A stretch of 64,000 nt of DNA from Dipteronia dyeriana (taxonomy: Eukaryota > Streptophyta > Magnoliopsida > Sapindales > Sapindaceae): positions 57,636,597 to 57,700,596 of the forward strand of contig CM065303.1 of NCBI GenBank assembly GCA_032871835.1, read 5' to 3'. Shown here piece after piece: positions 35,599 to 46,639 of the stretch. Position 1 is the stretch's first letter. Each line of letters begins with the position of its first letter. A program made the position numbers and the translations under genes. The notes beneath the pieces were generated by a model, which searched no databases, was not told the origin of the DNA, and worked only from the letters and a program-made list of their open reading frames with translations.

Positions 35599-38500
35599 GC
35601 GTCTGGCTCAACCTGCAGACAGCAAAACGGGAAAACAACACGGAGTCCATTTTAAGAGAATTTGTCTCCAGATTTACTGGATCTCTCAGAGATTGGTACC
35701 AAGCTCTTGGAAAATACCGACAACTGCAACTGGTTCAATATGGTTCGGTATCCCAAGCAATGGGAATTGTCTTCCGAGAGTTCCTCGGAGATGCCTCTCA
35801 ATTCTATAAACAGACCAGATAAGAATTCTTTGAAATGAGAGTATGTTCGCTAGACAAGAGAGACATAGATTACCACTACAGGCGCATGTCTTTCAGGTAC
35901 CATGCACTCGGTGGAATCAACGATGAAACCTTGAGACATGTGTACTTGAACTTCCTCCCTACAGAACTTTAGGGAGAACTCTAAAGATTAATTGAATTCT
36001 CAGGCAGGGGCCAACGAGACATTACTCTAGGAGAAATCCACATGTTCACCCAAAATGCATTAGATAAACTCTGTGCCACCTAAAGAGTTTTTGCAAAAAT
36101 GATCAAAGAAGGTAGAAAGTATGACAAATACTGCAAATTTCCTCCCACCTACCATCTCAAATGCAACTCCATTGAACACTGCAACTGTAGAGCAAACAAG
36201 TCCCATAGAAGACGGCCTCCCGGAAACACACTCCGAAAAGAAAACAATTCCTCAAACCCCAGGAGGAATAGGAAATATAAATATTACAGGAAGAAGGCAA
36301 GGAGATCATGTAACAAGTCCAACAAGTGCTTTGCCTGCGAACAGGAGGGTCACTATGCCAAGCAATGCTCTAATAAAATAGCAAAATCCGCTAAGCTCAT
36401 CTAACAGCTTAGACAGGTTACCGATGAGATCCCCTCAGATGCGGACATTGAATCTTTCTTCTCAGAACAAGAAGATGTTATCCAGTTGACCTCCTTTATG
36501 GTCCACAATTCAGACAACTCCAGCACTTCCTCAGAACAGACAGGATATACAGATCCTGATTCCCCTTCAGAAGCCTACCAAGCCACCGGTAATGGTAGTA
36601 CAGGCACCCGGGTCAAAATCCAGGTTCTAACAACCAAATACTCCAAGCCCGTCCCTGACATTGCCTATTTCGATACTGGAGCACATTCCTCGTTGATGAA
36701 TCCCAAAATCCTTCATGTTGATGCCTAGAAAGAAGAAAAAAATGAGTTTCTAGCAGTAGATGGACAGATTTTCAATACTTACCTGATCTCCAAGCACAAA
36801 GTGGGCATACAGTTTTTCCCTTCGTTCACCCTTTAGACTCAGGTCATTGGAACCCCTCTTCCAGACAAAGACATTCTCATCGGATGGGACATCTACAGCC
36901 AATCCAGAGCCATCAGAATCCTCCCTAATGAAATCCGCTACAAAAAGGAGTTCAAACCCTTCATCGACATCCCCAAGATTTTCCCCCTCTCAGACATCAA
37001 TCTAGATTTCTAGCAAATTCAAGAAAAACTCCTACAATTCTACACCAACAGCCATGCAGACTTCAAACATCAGCACCCACTATGGAAAAACCCTGACTTC
37101 TTCATTAGACTCCCTTTCAAACTCAATGAAGATGTTAACCCAACGAAAGCTACTCACTCGGGAATGTCCCCCTCAGACCTATTCCTAGCAACTGTAGAAT
37201 GTGACGAGCTCCTCAAACAAGGCCTGATAGAGCCCACCTCTTCTCCATGGGCTTGCCAAGCCTTTTACGTTGAGAAAAGGTCAGAACAACTCAGAGGAAA
37301 GAAAAGACTCGTAATTGATTACAAGCCTCTCAACCTCTTCCTTCTATACGACAAGTTCCCAATTCCCAGAGCCAATTCGTTAATTTCCCAAATTCCTGGA
37401 GCCACTGTTTTCTCCAAGTTTGACTTGAAATGAGCCTTCTGGCAGATTGGTATCCATCCAAATGACAGACCCAATACGGCTTTCTACCTCCCGAATGCCC
37501 AATACCAATGAACAGTTTTACCTTTTAGGCTAAAAACAGCCCCTTCACTCTTCCAAAAGGCCATCACCAGGATTTTCCGTCCAATCCTCCATACGGCCCT
37601 ACTATTTTCACTTGACAAAGAATCACATGATAAGCTCTTACAACACTTTCTCCAACTCATTGACAGATATGAAACCATGATATCTGACAAGAAGAGCTCA
37701 ATTGGTGTTACTGAGATTGAGTTCCTTGGCATGAAGATTAAAGATGGGTTCTATGTTCCTGGACCTCATCTCGCTAGACAGCTTCTTGCCTTCCCAGATT
37801 CGAACCTTTCACAAAAGCAGGTCCAACAATTCCTTGGCATTGTCAATTATATCAGAGACATTATCCCACGAGCAAGCCATTACACTACAACCTTGTCCAA
37901 ACTCCTCAAGAAGGATCCCCCTCCGTGGGACACCTCTCACTCCGAGGCAGTAGTCCACTTAAAGAGTGTCTCTCAGAGGCCTCTCCCTCTGTATATCCCT
38001 TCTTCAGGACAACTCATCCTACAGACTGATGCCAGTGATCATTTTTGGGGAGCCGTCATCTTTGAAGAATCTAATGGAAAACGTCACTACTGTGGTCATG
38101 CTAGTAGACAGTTCAAAGACTCCTAGAAACACTATCATACCATTTATAAGGAGATCCTTGCTGTGAAAAATGGAATCTCCAAGTTTGATTTCCATCTTAG
38201 GACCAAGAACTTCGTCATCGAAATGGATAACTCATCCTTTCCAAAGGTTTTTGAATTCCACAACAAGCTCTCCCCAAACCCCTAGCTCCTGAGACTCAAG
38301 GATTGGTTCTCCAGATATGACTTTTCAGTCAAACACATTAAAGGGCACCACAACATCATCCCTGATATGCTTTCAAGACCTCACCCTATCACTCTGATAT
38401 CCCGGGTTGGTCCAATCCCCTTGATTTACATGATATCCTCACAGGCCTCTTCCTCAACAACTCCGCATGTAGTTCCACCACCTCCTACTTTCCCGCTAGA

Positions 38501-38603
38501 ATTTATGGCTACCCTTCCACCGGGCCATATTCCCTCTGTTCAACAGGTTCATGACTTTGCAAAATTATACCTCCCCAGGTATCTAGCCCAGATCAATGAT
38601 TAG
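35574..38603 (+). pseudogene. Caulimovirid coat, protease, reverse transcriptase and RNase H (frame 3)
   Basis: A single frame is broken by at least a dozen stops (for example 35820, 35970, 36402, 36726, 36834, 37011, 37431, 37509, 38124, 38283). The coat region ends in a CCHC finger, CFACEQEGHYAKQC, near 36331. The protease site IAYFDTGAHSSL is near 36664. RT text includes EPTSSPWACQAFYVEK, KRLVIDYKPLN and FSKFDLK. RNase H has LILQTDASDHFWGAVIF near 38004 and ends IKGHHNIIPDMLSR. The tyrosine-x-Asp-Asp catalytic box expected between RPILHTALL and LFSLDKESH (about 37590-37615) is missing through an in-frame gap of a few codons. The product could not be active. Confidence 0.88.
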
Positions 38604-38763
38604 GGTTGCCACCACCAGTTAGCCAACCCTAGCAAACCTTTCCTTGATCCTTTTATATTTCCACCCTTTTACTATTATTCCAAACAAGTATTATGGTTCC
38701 TATGGTGCTTATCGGTCCTCCACCACCATGCCATAATTTTTCCTCTCCAAGCATTATACGGCT

Positions 38764-39105
38764 TTGTCCAGAGCCCGACCTCTCCTAACCTCAGAACCTT
38801 CCTATAGTGGTTCAATCTTCTATCCGTCTGACGTACCGAACTTACCAGGCTTATGGGCCAATACCATCTTTGGAAAATGGACCCAGAACCGGCCTCCAAA
38901 TTATGTTGCATTTGGATTTTTAGCAGGCCCTATAGGCACAACCCACATACCCGGCTTCTTTAGTCCTCCAATGTCAGCTACGAATGAGATACTTCGTATG
39001 ACTACGAAAGACTATATCGGACCGGTATCCAGATTCTTCTCCTCAATTTCCTTTGTGGCGTCAACAATGACAAAACAGACGTCATTTTCATCCTCCCAGA
39101 GGTAG
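38764..39105 (+). pseudogene. Short extra viral frame of unknown function, interrupted
   Basis: A 113-codon frame (from GCATTA... text, first Met MSRARPLLTSEPSYSG) follows the polymerase frame and is cut by the hAT MITE beginning at 39103. Florendoviruses carry a second small open frame of unknown function at this place. The match is positional only. No domain recognised. Confidence 0.4.
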
Positions 39106-39539
39106 GCATGCCCACGGTTCCAACCGATTTCGGTTTCGATTTCGGTTCTGAACCGCCGGTTCCAGAAGGAGCTGGAACCAGAACCGAAACCGAAACCGAA
39201 ACCGTCCATCGGCGGTTTCGGTTCCACCGATTCCGGTCTGGTTCCGTCGGTTCGGTTCTTTTTTTTCTTTTTTTTACAATTTGCCATAAGAAAAACTAAA
39301 TATATATATATATATATTTGCTGGAAACGGCGGTTCCGAACAGGAATAGAACCGCCAGTTCCATGGTAGTTTTTTCAGAAGAGGAACCGAAACCGGAACC
39401 GAACCGCTTCTCCTACGGTTCCGGTTATGATTCCGGAACCGGTTCCATGATTTTGGTTATGGTTACGGTTACGGTTACTGTTCATTTCACACGGTTACGG
39501 TTCGGTTCCACGGTTCGAACCAAACAGTGGTCATGTCTA
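39103..39539. mobile_element. hAT-type MITE inserted in the endogenous virus
   Basis: 437 bp. The left end is TAGGCATGCCCACGGTT and the right end inverts to TAGACATGACCACTGTT. The 8-bp TSD is CCCAGAGG (39095-39102) against CCCTGAGG (39540-39547), one mismatch. The interior is packed with short ACCGAAACCG / GGTTCCGGTT motifs in both orientations, so open frames across it are artefacts. There is no transposase. Confidence 0.85.
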
Positions 39540-39619
39540 CCCTGAGGTCCCACGGGACCTAGCAAGAAGCTGACACCCCTTCTAAAACTTTTATCTTCTG
39601 GATTTTCAAGACCAGGCTG

Positions 39620-39922
39620 ACACGTGGCCCTGTTTCATTTGTGGGGCTTTTGACTCAGACAACAAATACCACGCCACCTGCAACCTCAGCAGTCTATAGT
39701 TGTCTCGCATACCCATTTTGTAAAATTATTAGTGCATTTGATAGCTGCCAGAACAGCTTTCTAGTGCTTTGTTGACTTTTGCATAATTATTGTTGTATGT
39801 CGGCCTCTGTCTCTGGCCTTATCCTTTGTAAGATAGTCTTGCCACTTGATTGCTGAGTGCTTCCTTTTCCTATATAAGGAAGCCCTCCTCTCTTTGTAAG
39901 ATCATCAGAAAATCAGAATAAA
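39620..39922 (+). promoter_or_regulatory. Pararetroviral promoter relic with TATA box and poly(A) signal
   Basis: A TATA box TATATAAGG at 39871-39879 lies in tcctatataaggaagccctc, closely like caulimovirid promoters. Upstream are a G-box CACGTGG (39620-39626) and TGACTCA (39651-39657). AATAAA follows at 39917-39922. Downstream, tggtatatcggc at 40076-40087 is a weak candidate for the Met-tRNA primer site (8 of 12 positions). In the circular genome this region would drive the frame starting at 33163; here it sits at the far end of the insert. Confidence 0.65.
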
Positions 39923-40705
39923 GCTTGAGTGTTTATGGCTTTCTAAACAGTTTCCCTCGTCCTAATCTTCAGACGGTTCTACGTCTAGAACTATGATTCT
40001 TCAAGATCCCAGTAGGCTCTATGCTTGCCTCGTATGAGGACCCTGCATATCAGAACAGATTTTGGTTTTCTAGTCTGGTATATCGGCTGGAATACCTGGA
40101 CATATCCGGAACCAGAATGTTACTGGCTAAGATAAACTCAGTTTTAACAACGCCAAGTACTGACCAGAATTTGGCTTAAGATCTCCACCTATCTCTGTTA
40201 GTATTTTGTAAGTAAGTACCCTGTTAAGGCCATTGAGGAAGGCCGTCTGTGGGGGAAAACGATACTATGATACTCTCTGTGAGATGGTCGTGGAGCTCTC
40301 TGTAGTAATATTTATATAGAATATTATACGTTATAATATATATATATATATTATATTATATTATATTTTATTTTATTTTATATATTATTATATATAATAA
40401 TACATGTAGTATTCTATATTAATATATAATAATATCAAATAATATATGTATATAATAATAATATGATCTATTAATATATAATAGTATAATATATGTTGTT
40501 ATATATATACGAAAGATACTCTAGTCATTTGAACCTCTTGTTCCGCCTCATCCCAGTCATACCAAACGCATAACAGTACAGTTTACAGTTCTATCCATGT
40601 CTTCCAAACATAATATAGAACAACATGTCCTGTCTTGTTCAGCCCAGTCCAGTACTGTTCAATCCAGTCCAATCATGTCCCATCTCTGTGCCAAACACAT
40701 CCTCT

Positions 40706-41579
40706 CTCTTTTTCTCTTTTTATTTCTCTCTCCTCTTCTCTCTCTCTCTCTCTCCGTTAGTGATGTGTCGGTGAATCGTCGCCGGCACCGTCGTGAAGGC
40801 AGGCAAATCATCGTCGGCATCCTCTCTCTCTCACCGAACTTCTCTTTCTCTCTCCTCTCCTCTCTCTCTCTCACGACATCGCAGGCTTACCGGCGTGTTG
40901 GTGTGTCGTCGCCTTGGCTTCACGACCGTCCAGCGGCACCGTCGAGCTCTCCATCTGTCGATGATGTGATCTGTAGAAAAAAGGGAAGAAAACGAAGAAC
41001 TTAGAAACCCGGAACATTTCAAGTTTTAACATTTCAATTTAGTCAAGATTTCAAGTTTCAACATTTTAATTTAATCAAGATTTTAAGTTTCAAGATAAAA
41101 CGAAAAACCTATAAACCCAGAACATTTCAAGTTTTAACATTTCAATTTAGTCAAAATTTCAAATTTCAACATTTTAATTTAGTCAAGATTTCATGTTTTT
41201 AGGTAAAATTTCAAGTTTCAAGTTTTTAGTTTTGATTTCAAGTATGGTTCCAAATTTTAGTCATGATTTCAAGTTTGCTACCAGTTTTTAAGGAAAAAAA
41301 AATTCAGGGGTATTTTTATAATTTATGGACATACACTGAATTTTTTTTAAAATAATGGTTATTAACGATTAAAATTTTAAAAGTGGTTACTAACGAAAGT
41401 TAAATGTTTCCAATGACTATTTTTGGTTTTCTTTCTTATTTGATAAACGTATTTTTAAAAAAATCTCATATTGTAACATGTTTATCTATAATTCAACAAC
41501 TCCAAGTATTAAAAAATAGTTAACTTAATAATATAAACGGAAATCCAAATAATCCAATCTATAATACATTTCATCTTAA
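40706..41579. other. CT-rich and repeat-containing spacer
   Basis: 40706-40880 is a CT microsatellite-like stretch mixed with gtcgccggcaccgtcg text. 41003-41220 holds two copies of a ~107-bp unit built on acatttcaagttttaacatt. The open frames at 40597-41004 and on the opposite strand are produced by the CT repeats. No gene recognised. Confidence 0.6.
41003..41220. repeat. Two-copy ~107-bp tandem repeat (TTTCAAGTTT-rich)
   Basis: Copies start gaaacccggaacatttcaag (41005) and taaacccagaacatttcaag (41112). Shorter tttcaagttt motifs repeat within and beyond them to about 41290. Confidence 0.8.
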
Positions 41580-41588
41580 TTGAAAATA

Positions 41589-41701
41589 TGGGTCGGTAAA
41601 TAAATGACACTATTTGAGAGGGGTGTTATGCAAATGTCACCAGTTTAGTAATGTAAGTTTAAAAGACATCATTTAAACTAAACAGACGAGAATACCCTTA
41701 C
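41589..41701. repeat. Left terminal inverted repeat of the MULE
   Basis: It begins TGGGTCGGTAAATAAATG. It aligns over about 110 bp with the reverse complement of 54150-54263 (TGAGGAAATGGTGAAATA...). Conserved blocks are ggtgtt, atgtcac, taagtttaaaag.ca and acccttaa/c. Identity is moderate. Confidence 0.75.
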
Positions 41702-42033
41702 AAAATTGAAGAAGAGAAAATTTATCGTTTTGTGTTTCTGAGAAAAGCAACAGTGAGAAAGAAACAGAGAAAGAAACCGACGACAACGAAATCGACGGCG
41801 AGTAAATTGACAGCTTATTGACCAGAACGGGAATACAGTACATTTCGCAGCGAGTGATAAAGGTAAGTTGAGTTTGTTTTATGTATTGATTTGTTGTTCA
41901 TAACTTATAATTGCATTTCAGACTTGTTCTGTTGAAAGAAATTGTAGATTAGGGTTGACAGTGGTTGTGGTTTTGGTTTGAGTTTGAAATGAGGTTCAAT
42001 ATTCTGGTATCGAGGAATTTTTGTTTGAAAAAA

Positions 42034-43013
42034 AAAATAGAGAATATTTCTAGCGAGATCAAGAAAATTTTTTAGAAAGAATCGAGAGGTTTTTCAAAGT
42101 GATAGAGCTTTTGTTAAATGATCGAGAATCTTTTTCATAGAATCGAGAGGTTTTTCAAAGGATTGAGACTATTATGAAAGGATCGAGAATTTTTGAAAAC
42201 GATCGAGAATATTATGATAACGATCGAGATTGTTTTTCAAAGGATCGAGATTTTTTAGAATGATCGAATCGAGAAGATTTTTCTAATAATCGAGAAGATT
42301 ATTCAAAGAATCGAGAGTTTTGTGAAAGTGTCGAGAATATTTTCAAAGGATCGAGAATGTTTTCAAACGATCGAGAATGTTTTTAAAATGGTCCAGTTTT
42401 TAGAAAATGATCGAGAATGTTTTTCAAAGAATCGAGAGGTTTTTCAAAGGCTCGAGACAATTTTCAAAGCTTCGAGAATATTTTCAACTGGTCGAGATTT
42501 TTTAAATTGATCGAGAATATTTTTCAAAGGATCAAGAGTTTTTTTAAAGGATCGAGAGTACTTTCTAATGATCGAGAATGTTTTTCAAAGGGTCGAGAAC
42601 ATTTTCAAATGATCGTGAAGTTTTTTCAATGAATCGAGAGGTTTTACAAAGGATCGAGACTAATTTGAAAGGATCGAGCCTATTTGCAAAGGATCGAGAA
42701 CTTTTGAAACAAATCGAGAACTTTTTAAAATGATCGTGAAGTTTTTTCAATGAATCGAGAGGTTTAACAAAGGATCGAGACTAATTTGAAAGGATCGAGC
42801 CTATTTGCAAAGGATCGATAACTTTATAAACAAATCGAGAATGTTTTAAAATGATCGTGAAGTTTTTTCATTGAATCGAGAGGTTTTAGAAAGGATCGAG
42901 ACTATTTACAAAGGATCGAGCCTATTTGCAAAGGATCGAGCCTATTTGCAAAGGATAGAGAATATTTTAAAAGTATCGAGAATTTGTTTCAAACGATCGA
43001 GAATATTTTCTAA
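42034..43013. repeat. GATCGAG minisatellite, left array of the MULE
   Basis: Around 45-50 degenerate units of 18-22 bp based on aaaggatcgagaatnttttc. The segment 42609-42970 shows a higher-order period of 121 bp, with copies starting atgatcgtgaagttttttca at 42609, 42730 and 42851. The array ends just before the peptidase gene, so it may be its promoter or 5' UTR. Open frames such as 42322-42510 only follow the repeat. Confidence 0.92.
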
Positions 43014-43054
43014 TTTTTGTGCAGTTTACTGATGTATTGTTTCTGTGACATTGA

Positions 43055-46000
43055 AGATGACGAGAAGTATGAAGGAAATGCTTAAAACTGCATAGGGAGA
43101 TTGACATGACCATTTTGAAGTCCTCACCCGTATAGACGATGCACTGAATCGGGTCCCTGAAGAGTTTGCTGTTCAGGATCGGCGTCGGTTTATGGCCTCC
43201 TGCTTCTGGCATTTCTTGTCGATGCACCGGGAGCTGAAGTTTTCTGGTGGTGTTATTCATTAGCTGTTGTTACGGGAGTTAGACCATGACGGGCCGACAG
43301 ATGAGATACGGTTCTTGTTAGGGAACCATGTGGTGAGGTTTTTGAAGGTGGAATTTAGCCTCATCACCGGATTACGTTTTGGAGTCATACCGGACACGAG
43401 TATGTATGTTGCAGTTTAGAATGGCATACATGAACGGTACTTTCCTGCACATTATGAGGTATCGTTGGATGACTTGAGGGTTGTTCTTACCCAGAGAGAG
43501 TTTGAAAAGGCGTACGATGCTGTAAAGTTGTGCCTCATTTACATATTGAACTGGATACTGATGGTGGTGGACGAGAGATTGAAGATTCCAGTTTGACAAT
43601 TTTGGTTAGTAGAGGACCTCAATGCCTTCGATGCGTTCCCGTGGGGTGCCCACGTCTATAGGCATTCTATGTTTTCATTCAAGCATGCCTTACAACGACG
43701 TCGTGAGGAGAGATGGCAACAGTCACAGGGCGATGTTGGACATTCCGTTGAGGGGTACAACATCTATGGTCTATCACACGCCCTTTTGGTAAGAAATTTT
43801 AATTCCAACATGTACATTTAATTTTTAATCCAAAATTGTTTTTTATTATAACTGTACATATCTTTGATGTAGATATTTACTTTTGAGGTGATCCCCAAAC
43901 TGGCCGAGGTTTTTGGGACTCGGAGGGTTACAGACCTTTCCCCATGGTTGTGAAAGTGGGAGTTAACCAAACAACCTAGAGGGAAGAAGCTGGAGAAGAT
44001 TTTTATTGCTAGGGTAATTTATTTTTTTGTTAAGTCAGTAATTTATATTACTTACGATAAGTAACAATGAAATTCATCTAACTACGGTTTCAGATGTCGG
44101 CGAGGAAGAAAATCGTGCCCACAGCGGCTGAGGCGGTGGCCACGTACTTTACAGGCCTTAGTGAGGGGGGGAGCCCGTATGTGCAGAACAACAGGGTTCA
44201 CCTTTTTACTGTCCCTGAGCCGACTACAAGTGCAGTTCGTCCCGAGAAGGAGGGTGAGGGTAGGAGGTGTACTGAGATGGAGAATCTCAACCGTCTCCTC
44301 GGCGAGTCAGGCAGGTTTGGTTTACCACCCGAGGAACTAGTTCCACTACCAGGGATTTCTGTGCTAGCGTTCAACTTGATAGGGAGGTAAGTTGAAATGG
44401 TAGTTTTATTTTCATTAACAAGAGTTGTTGATTTTTTTCGTATTGACAAAGTTGCATGATTTCAGGCCCGTTTAGAACATAACTTGAAGGAGTTGCGTGA
44501 AGCCCTCCGAAAGAGTGAGGAGGATCGACAACAACATCACCGGGATTTGCTCAATTTGTTCCGAAAGAGCGAGGAGGATCGACAACAACAACATAGGGAG
44601 TTGCTTGCATTCATCGGGGGCCTTCAGGGCTTCAGGACCCAAACAGAGGATCCACATACCAGATGGGCATTTCTGGATAGTGGGGCTCAGTCCCCCTCTC
44701 CCCCTCTGAGAGAGCAGTCGGCCCCCCTTCAGCTCAGAGCGATTCGTAGGCTCACCTGCCACCTACTACCGATAAGCAGGCTCCATTTCTACCGACATCC
44801 AAGCAGCAGGCTCCCCCGCCACCTCCTAGCAAGCAGCAGGCTCCCCTTCCACCGACGTCCGAGTAGCAGGCTCCCCCGCCACCTCCTAGCGAGCAGCAGG
44901 CTCCCCCGCTACCTCCAACGAGAAGCATGCTCTCCTTCTACCAACGTTCGAGCAGCAGGCTCCCCTGCCACCTCCTAGCGAGCAGCAGGCTCCCCCTCCA
45001 CCTCCCCTCGAGCAGCAGGTTCCCCCTCCCCCGTCCTCATCTCAGCAAACCCCGGCGGAGGGAGTTTGACAGCACAAGAGTGTACTGAATCGCGGTTGGC
45101 AGTTGGCAGTTAGTTAGCCCGTACACAGGTCCGTGCCGACCTAAGAGGGCGAGGGTAATACTAGAGGGGCCTGGGCACGTATTTAATCCCTAGGAACTTA
45201 TGGACGATACCCAGTTAAAGACGTACAGAGCCTACAAGAGGAAAGTAAATGGGGAACTGTAAGTAAATTTCATTGTTATTTAGGTCGCCGAATTTCTTGT
45301 ACTGCATTATATGAAAGTGTAGATGTTGAAACATTAATGTAGACGTGATGTTGATTTGCTGGAGCCGGTTGATGCTACATAGTTTCATCGGTTGCAAACC
45401 AACTTCATGGATGTTGATGATCAGGTTTGTGGGAGCGTAAATCCTGATTTCAGTATTTGTTTTTGAAGTGTAAACATCCTAACATTTCTTAATGTGTTTA
45501 TATTTCCAGCATATGGACGCATACCTCCATATTCTTCGGAAGCATCAACGTCAACAGGCATTTTTGAATATGTATAGTCAAACGGTTAACATATTGGACT
45601 CGCAATTCTTTGTAAGTACTGAAATTAATAATGATAACGGGTTGTTTTATATGTGTATGGAAAACAAAAAATAATTTAAATACAATTGTTTATGCAGTCC
45701 TTTCTGGAGCACCAGTACAGGAAAATGATGCCTCGCAATTCTTGTGGACAGATCACCCCGACCTGTTGGAATGTGTTGAGGTCTTGGTGGAAGGATGACG
45801 ACCTCACAACGGTCTTTCGGGGTGCCCCAATTGGATGCCGTCCGTGGCACGAGGTTGACATGGTAAGTGTTACTTGACATGGTTTGCAATTATATTTATA
45901 AATGGCTTTGTACATCCTAACACCTGTTGTTGACATTTCCAGGTCCTGATACCCTGCAACATTGGCTGCTGGTGACTGTGAACCTCACATGAGGGAAGCT

Positions 46001-46435
46001 GTTCATATTCGACCCCTGGAGACAGGAGGTAGAACCTCGTATCCGAAAGCAGCAGGTAGCCCCGTTACGCTACTTTGTGCCCTCAATGTTGCATCAGGCC
46101 GGGTTTCATACTAAACGAGCGGCAGGACTGTTGAAATTTGAGAAGACAGGTAACCCCTTTGATGTCACCGTCGTGTCGGAAAAACATATCCCCCAGCAGA
46201 AGAAATTGTAAGTCATTAAGTAATAGTCACTTTAAGATTGTATTAGAATAAACATAATACTTTATTAACGCTTGTTAATGTATCCAACTTTAGGGGTAAC
46301 TGTGGTCCCCACTCGTTAAGATTGATCCAGTACATAATGGCGAACAAATAAGATTTCGATTGGTCTGAAGACGATATGGGGATCATTCGGGAGAAGATGA
46401 CGGTTGAAATATTTGCAAACTCCAGGCCCGTATAG
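43055..46435 (+). pseudogene. DUF1985 / Ulp1-type C48 cysteine peptidase gene of the MULE
   Basis: Ulp1 peptidases cleave SUMO-like modifiers. Its role in MULEs is unknown. Probable exons: ~43055-43788, 43873-44013, 44094-44386, 44466-45258, 45343-45424, 45510-45611, 45698-45862, 45943-46207, 46294-46435, all with GT/AG borders. The first exons carry DUF1985 text (HRELKFSGGVIH, NHVVRFLKVEFSLITGLRFG). Exon 4 has a repeated KSEEDRQQ coiled-coil-like segment and a Pro-rich minisatellite. The last exons hold the peptidase: His in QHWLLVTVNLT, Asp in FIFDPW, Cys in NCGPHSLRLI. Breaks: stops at 43261, 43417 and 43594, one TGA in exon 2, a frameshift near 45965 and an in-frame TGA after VNLT. It is dead, but the exon structure is clear. 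Confidence 0.85.
44768..45060. repeat. GC-rich minisatellite encoding Pro/Gln-rich repeats
   Basis: About seven units of 36-39 bp of the type agcaggctcccccgccacct, within exon 4 of the MULE peptidase gene. In the gene's own frame it codes for repeats like PPPPSEQQAP. The open frame that reads SSRLPRHLLA is a shifted version. Confidence 0.85.
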
Positions 46436-46639
46436 ATTTCTGTAGTAATTCATATGTATACGTACCAATTCTGTTTTATATGTTCCAATTACTTTGTATA
46501 TTTACAAATTCTTTTGTATTTGTACCAACAGTTTTGCGGCAGTTTACCAATTCTTTTGTACATTTTTTTTTCATTTTTATATATACCGAGAGTATTTAAA
46601 TATAATTACATTTCAGTTACTTAACAAGTCATACGAGTT

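Larger units (their letters stand above)
33122..40315 (+). mobile_element. Endogenous pararetrovirus (Caulimoviridae, florendovirus/petuvirus-like), inactivated
   Basis: The order is movement protein, coiled-coil and coat region with CCHC finger, aspartic protease, RT, RNase H, then a short extra frame and a promoter region. This is the genome order of petuvirus- and florendovirus-type caulimovirids. There are no LTRs. At about 7.2 kb (0.4 kb of it a hAT MITE) it is close to genome length. Both edges fall in (TA)n tracts (about 33040-33120 and 40330-40500). The host-side integration is old: more than a dozen stops, a catalytic-motif deletion and a later MITE insertion. I infer florendovirus from the extra 3' frame and the TA-rich insertion site, but a petuvirus relative is possible. 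Confidence 0.88.
32783..40702. mobile_element. MITE of the GGGTGCGTTTGG family, split by the endogenous virus
   Basis: The left half (32783 to about 33010) starts GGGTGCGTTTGGAAC and matches the reverse complement of the right part of the MITE at 21436-22123. The shared order is acgagac, gtgtccttagtat, gggacaaggtgggacaa and catgggacaag. The right half (about 40510-40702) ends ccaaacacatcc and inverts to match the left part of that MITE (gacaggacatgttgttctat). A 3-bp TSD TCT lies at 32780-32782 and 40703-40705. Together the halves make a full MITE whose TA-rich core received the viral insertion. Confidence 0.88.

Noticed and set aside
39012..39299. Frames on both strands with RTETETE-type text
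   Set aside because: Produced by ACCGAAACCG motifs of the hAT MITE.
40597..41022. Overlapping frames of 135, 71 and 63 codons on both strands
   Set aside because: Driven by a CT microsatellite; low-complexity Ser/Leu or Arg/Glu text, no domain, and the first starts inside the MITE half.
42322..42632. Open frames rich in SRIFS/ENVF text
   Set aside because: They are the GATCGAG minisatellite read in frame; no domain.
43055..44386. Plant mobile domain (PMD) gene
   Set aside because: First idea from the HRELKFSGG text, but the order with a C48 peptidase and the sequence fit DUF1985 better.
44472..44762. Minus-strand 96-codon frame opposite the MULE peptidase gene
   Set aside because: Shadow of the exon with KSEEDRQQ repeats.
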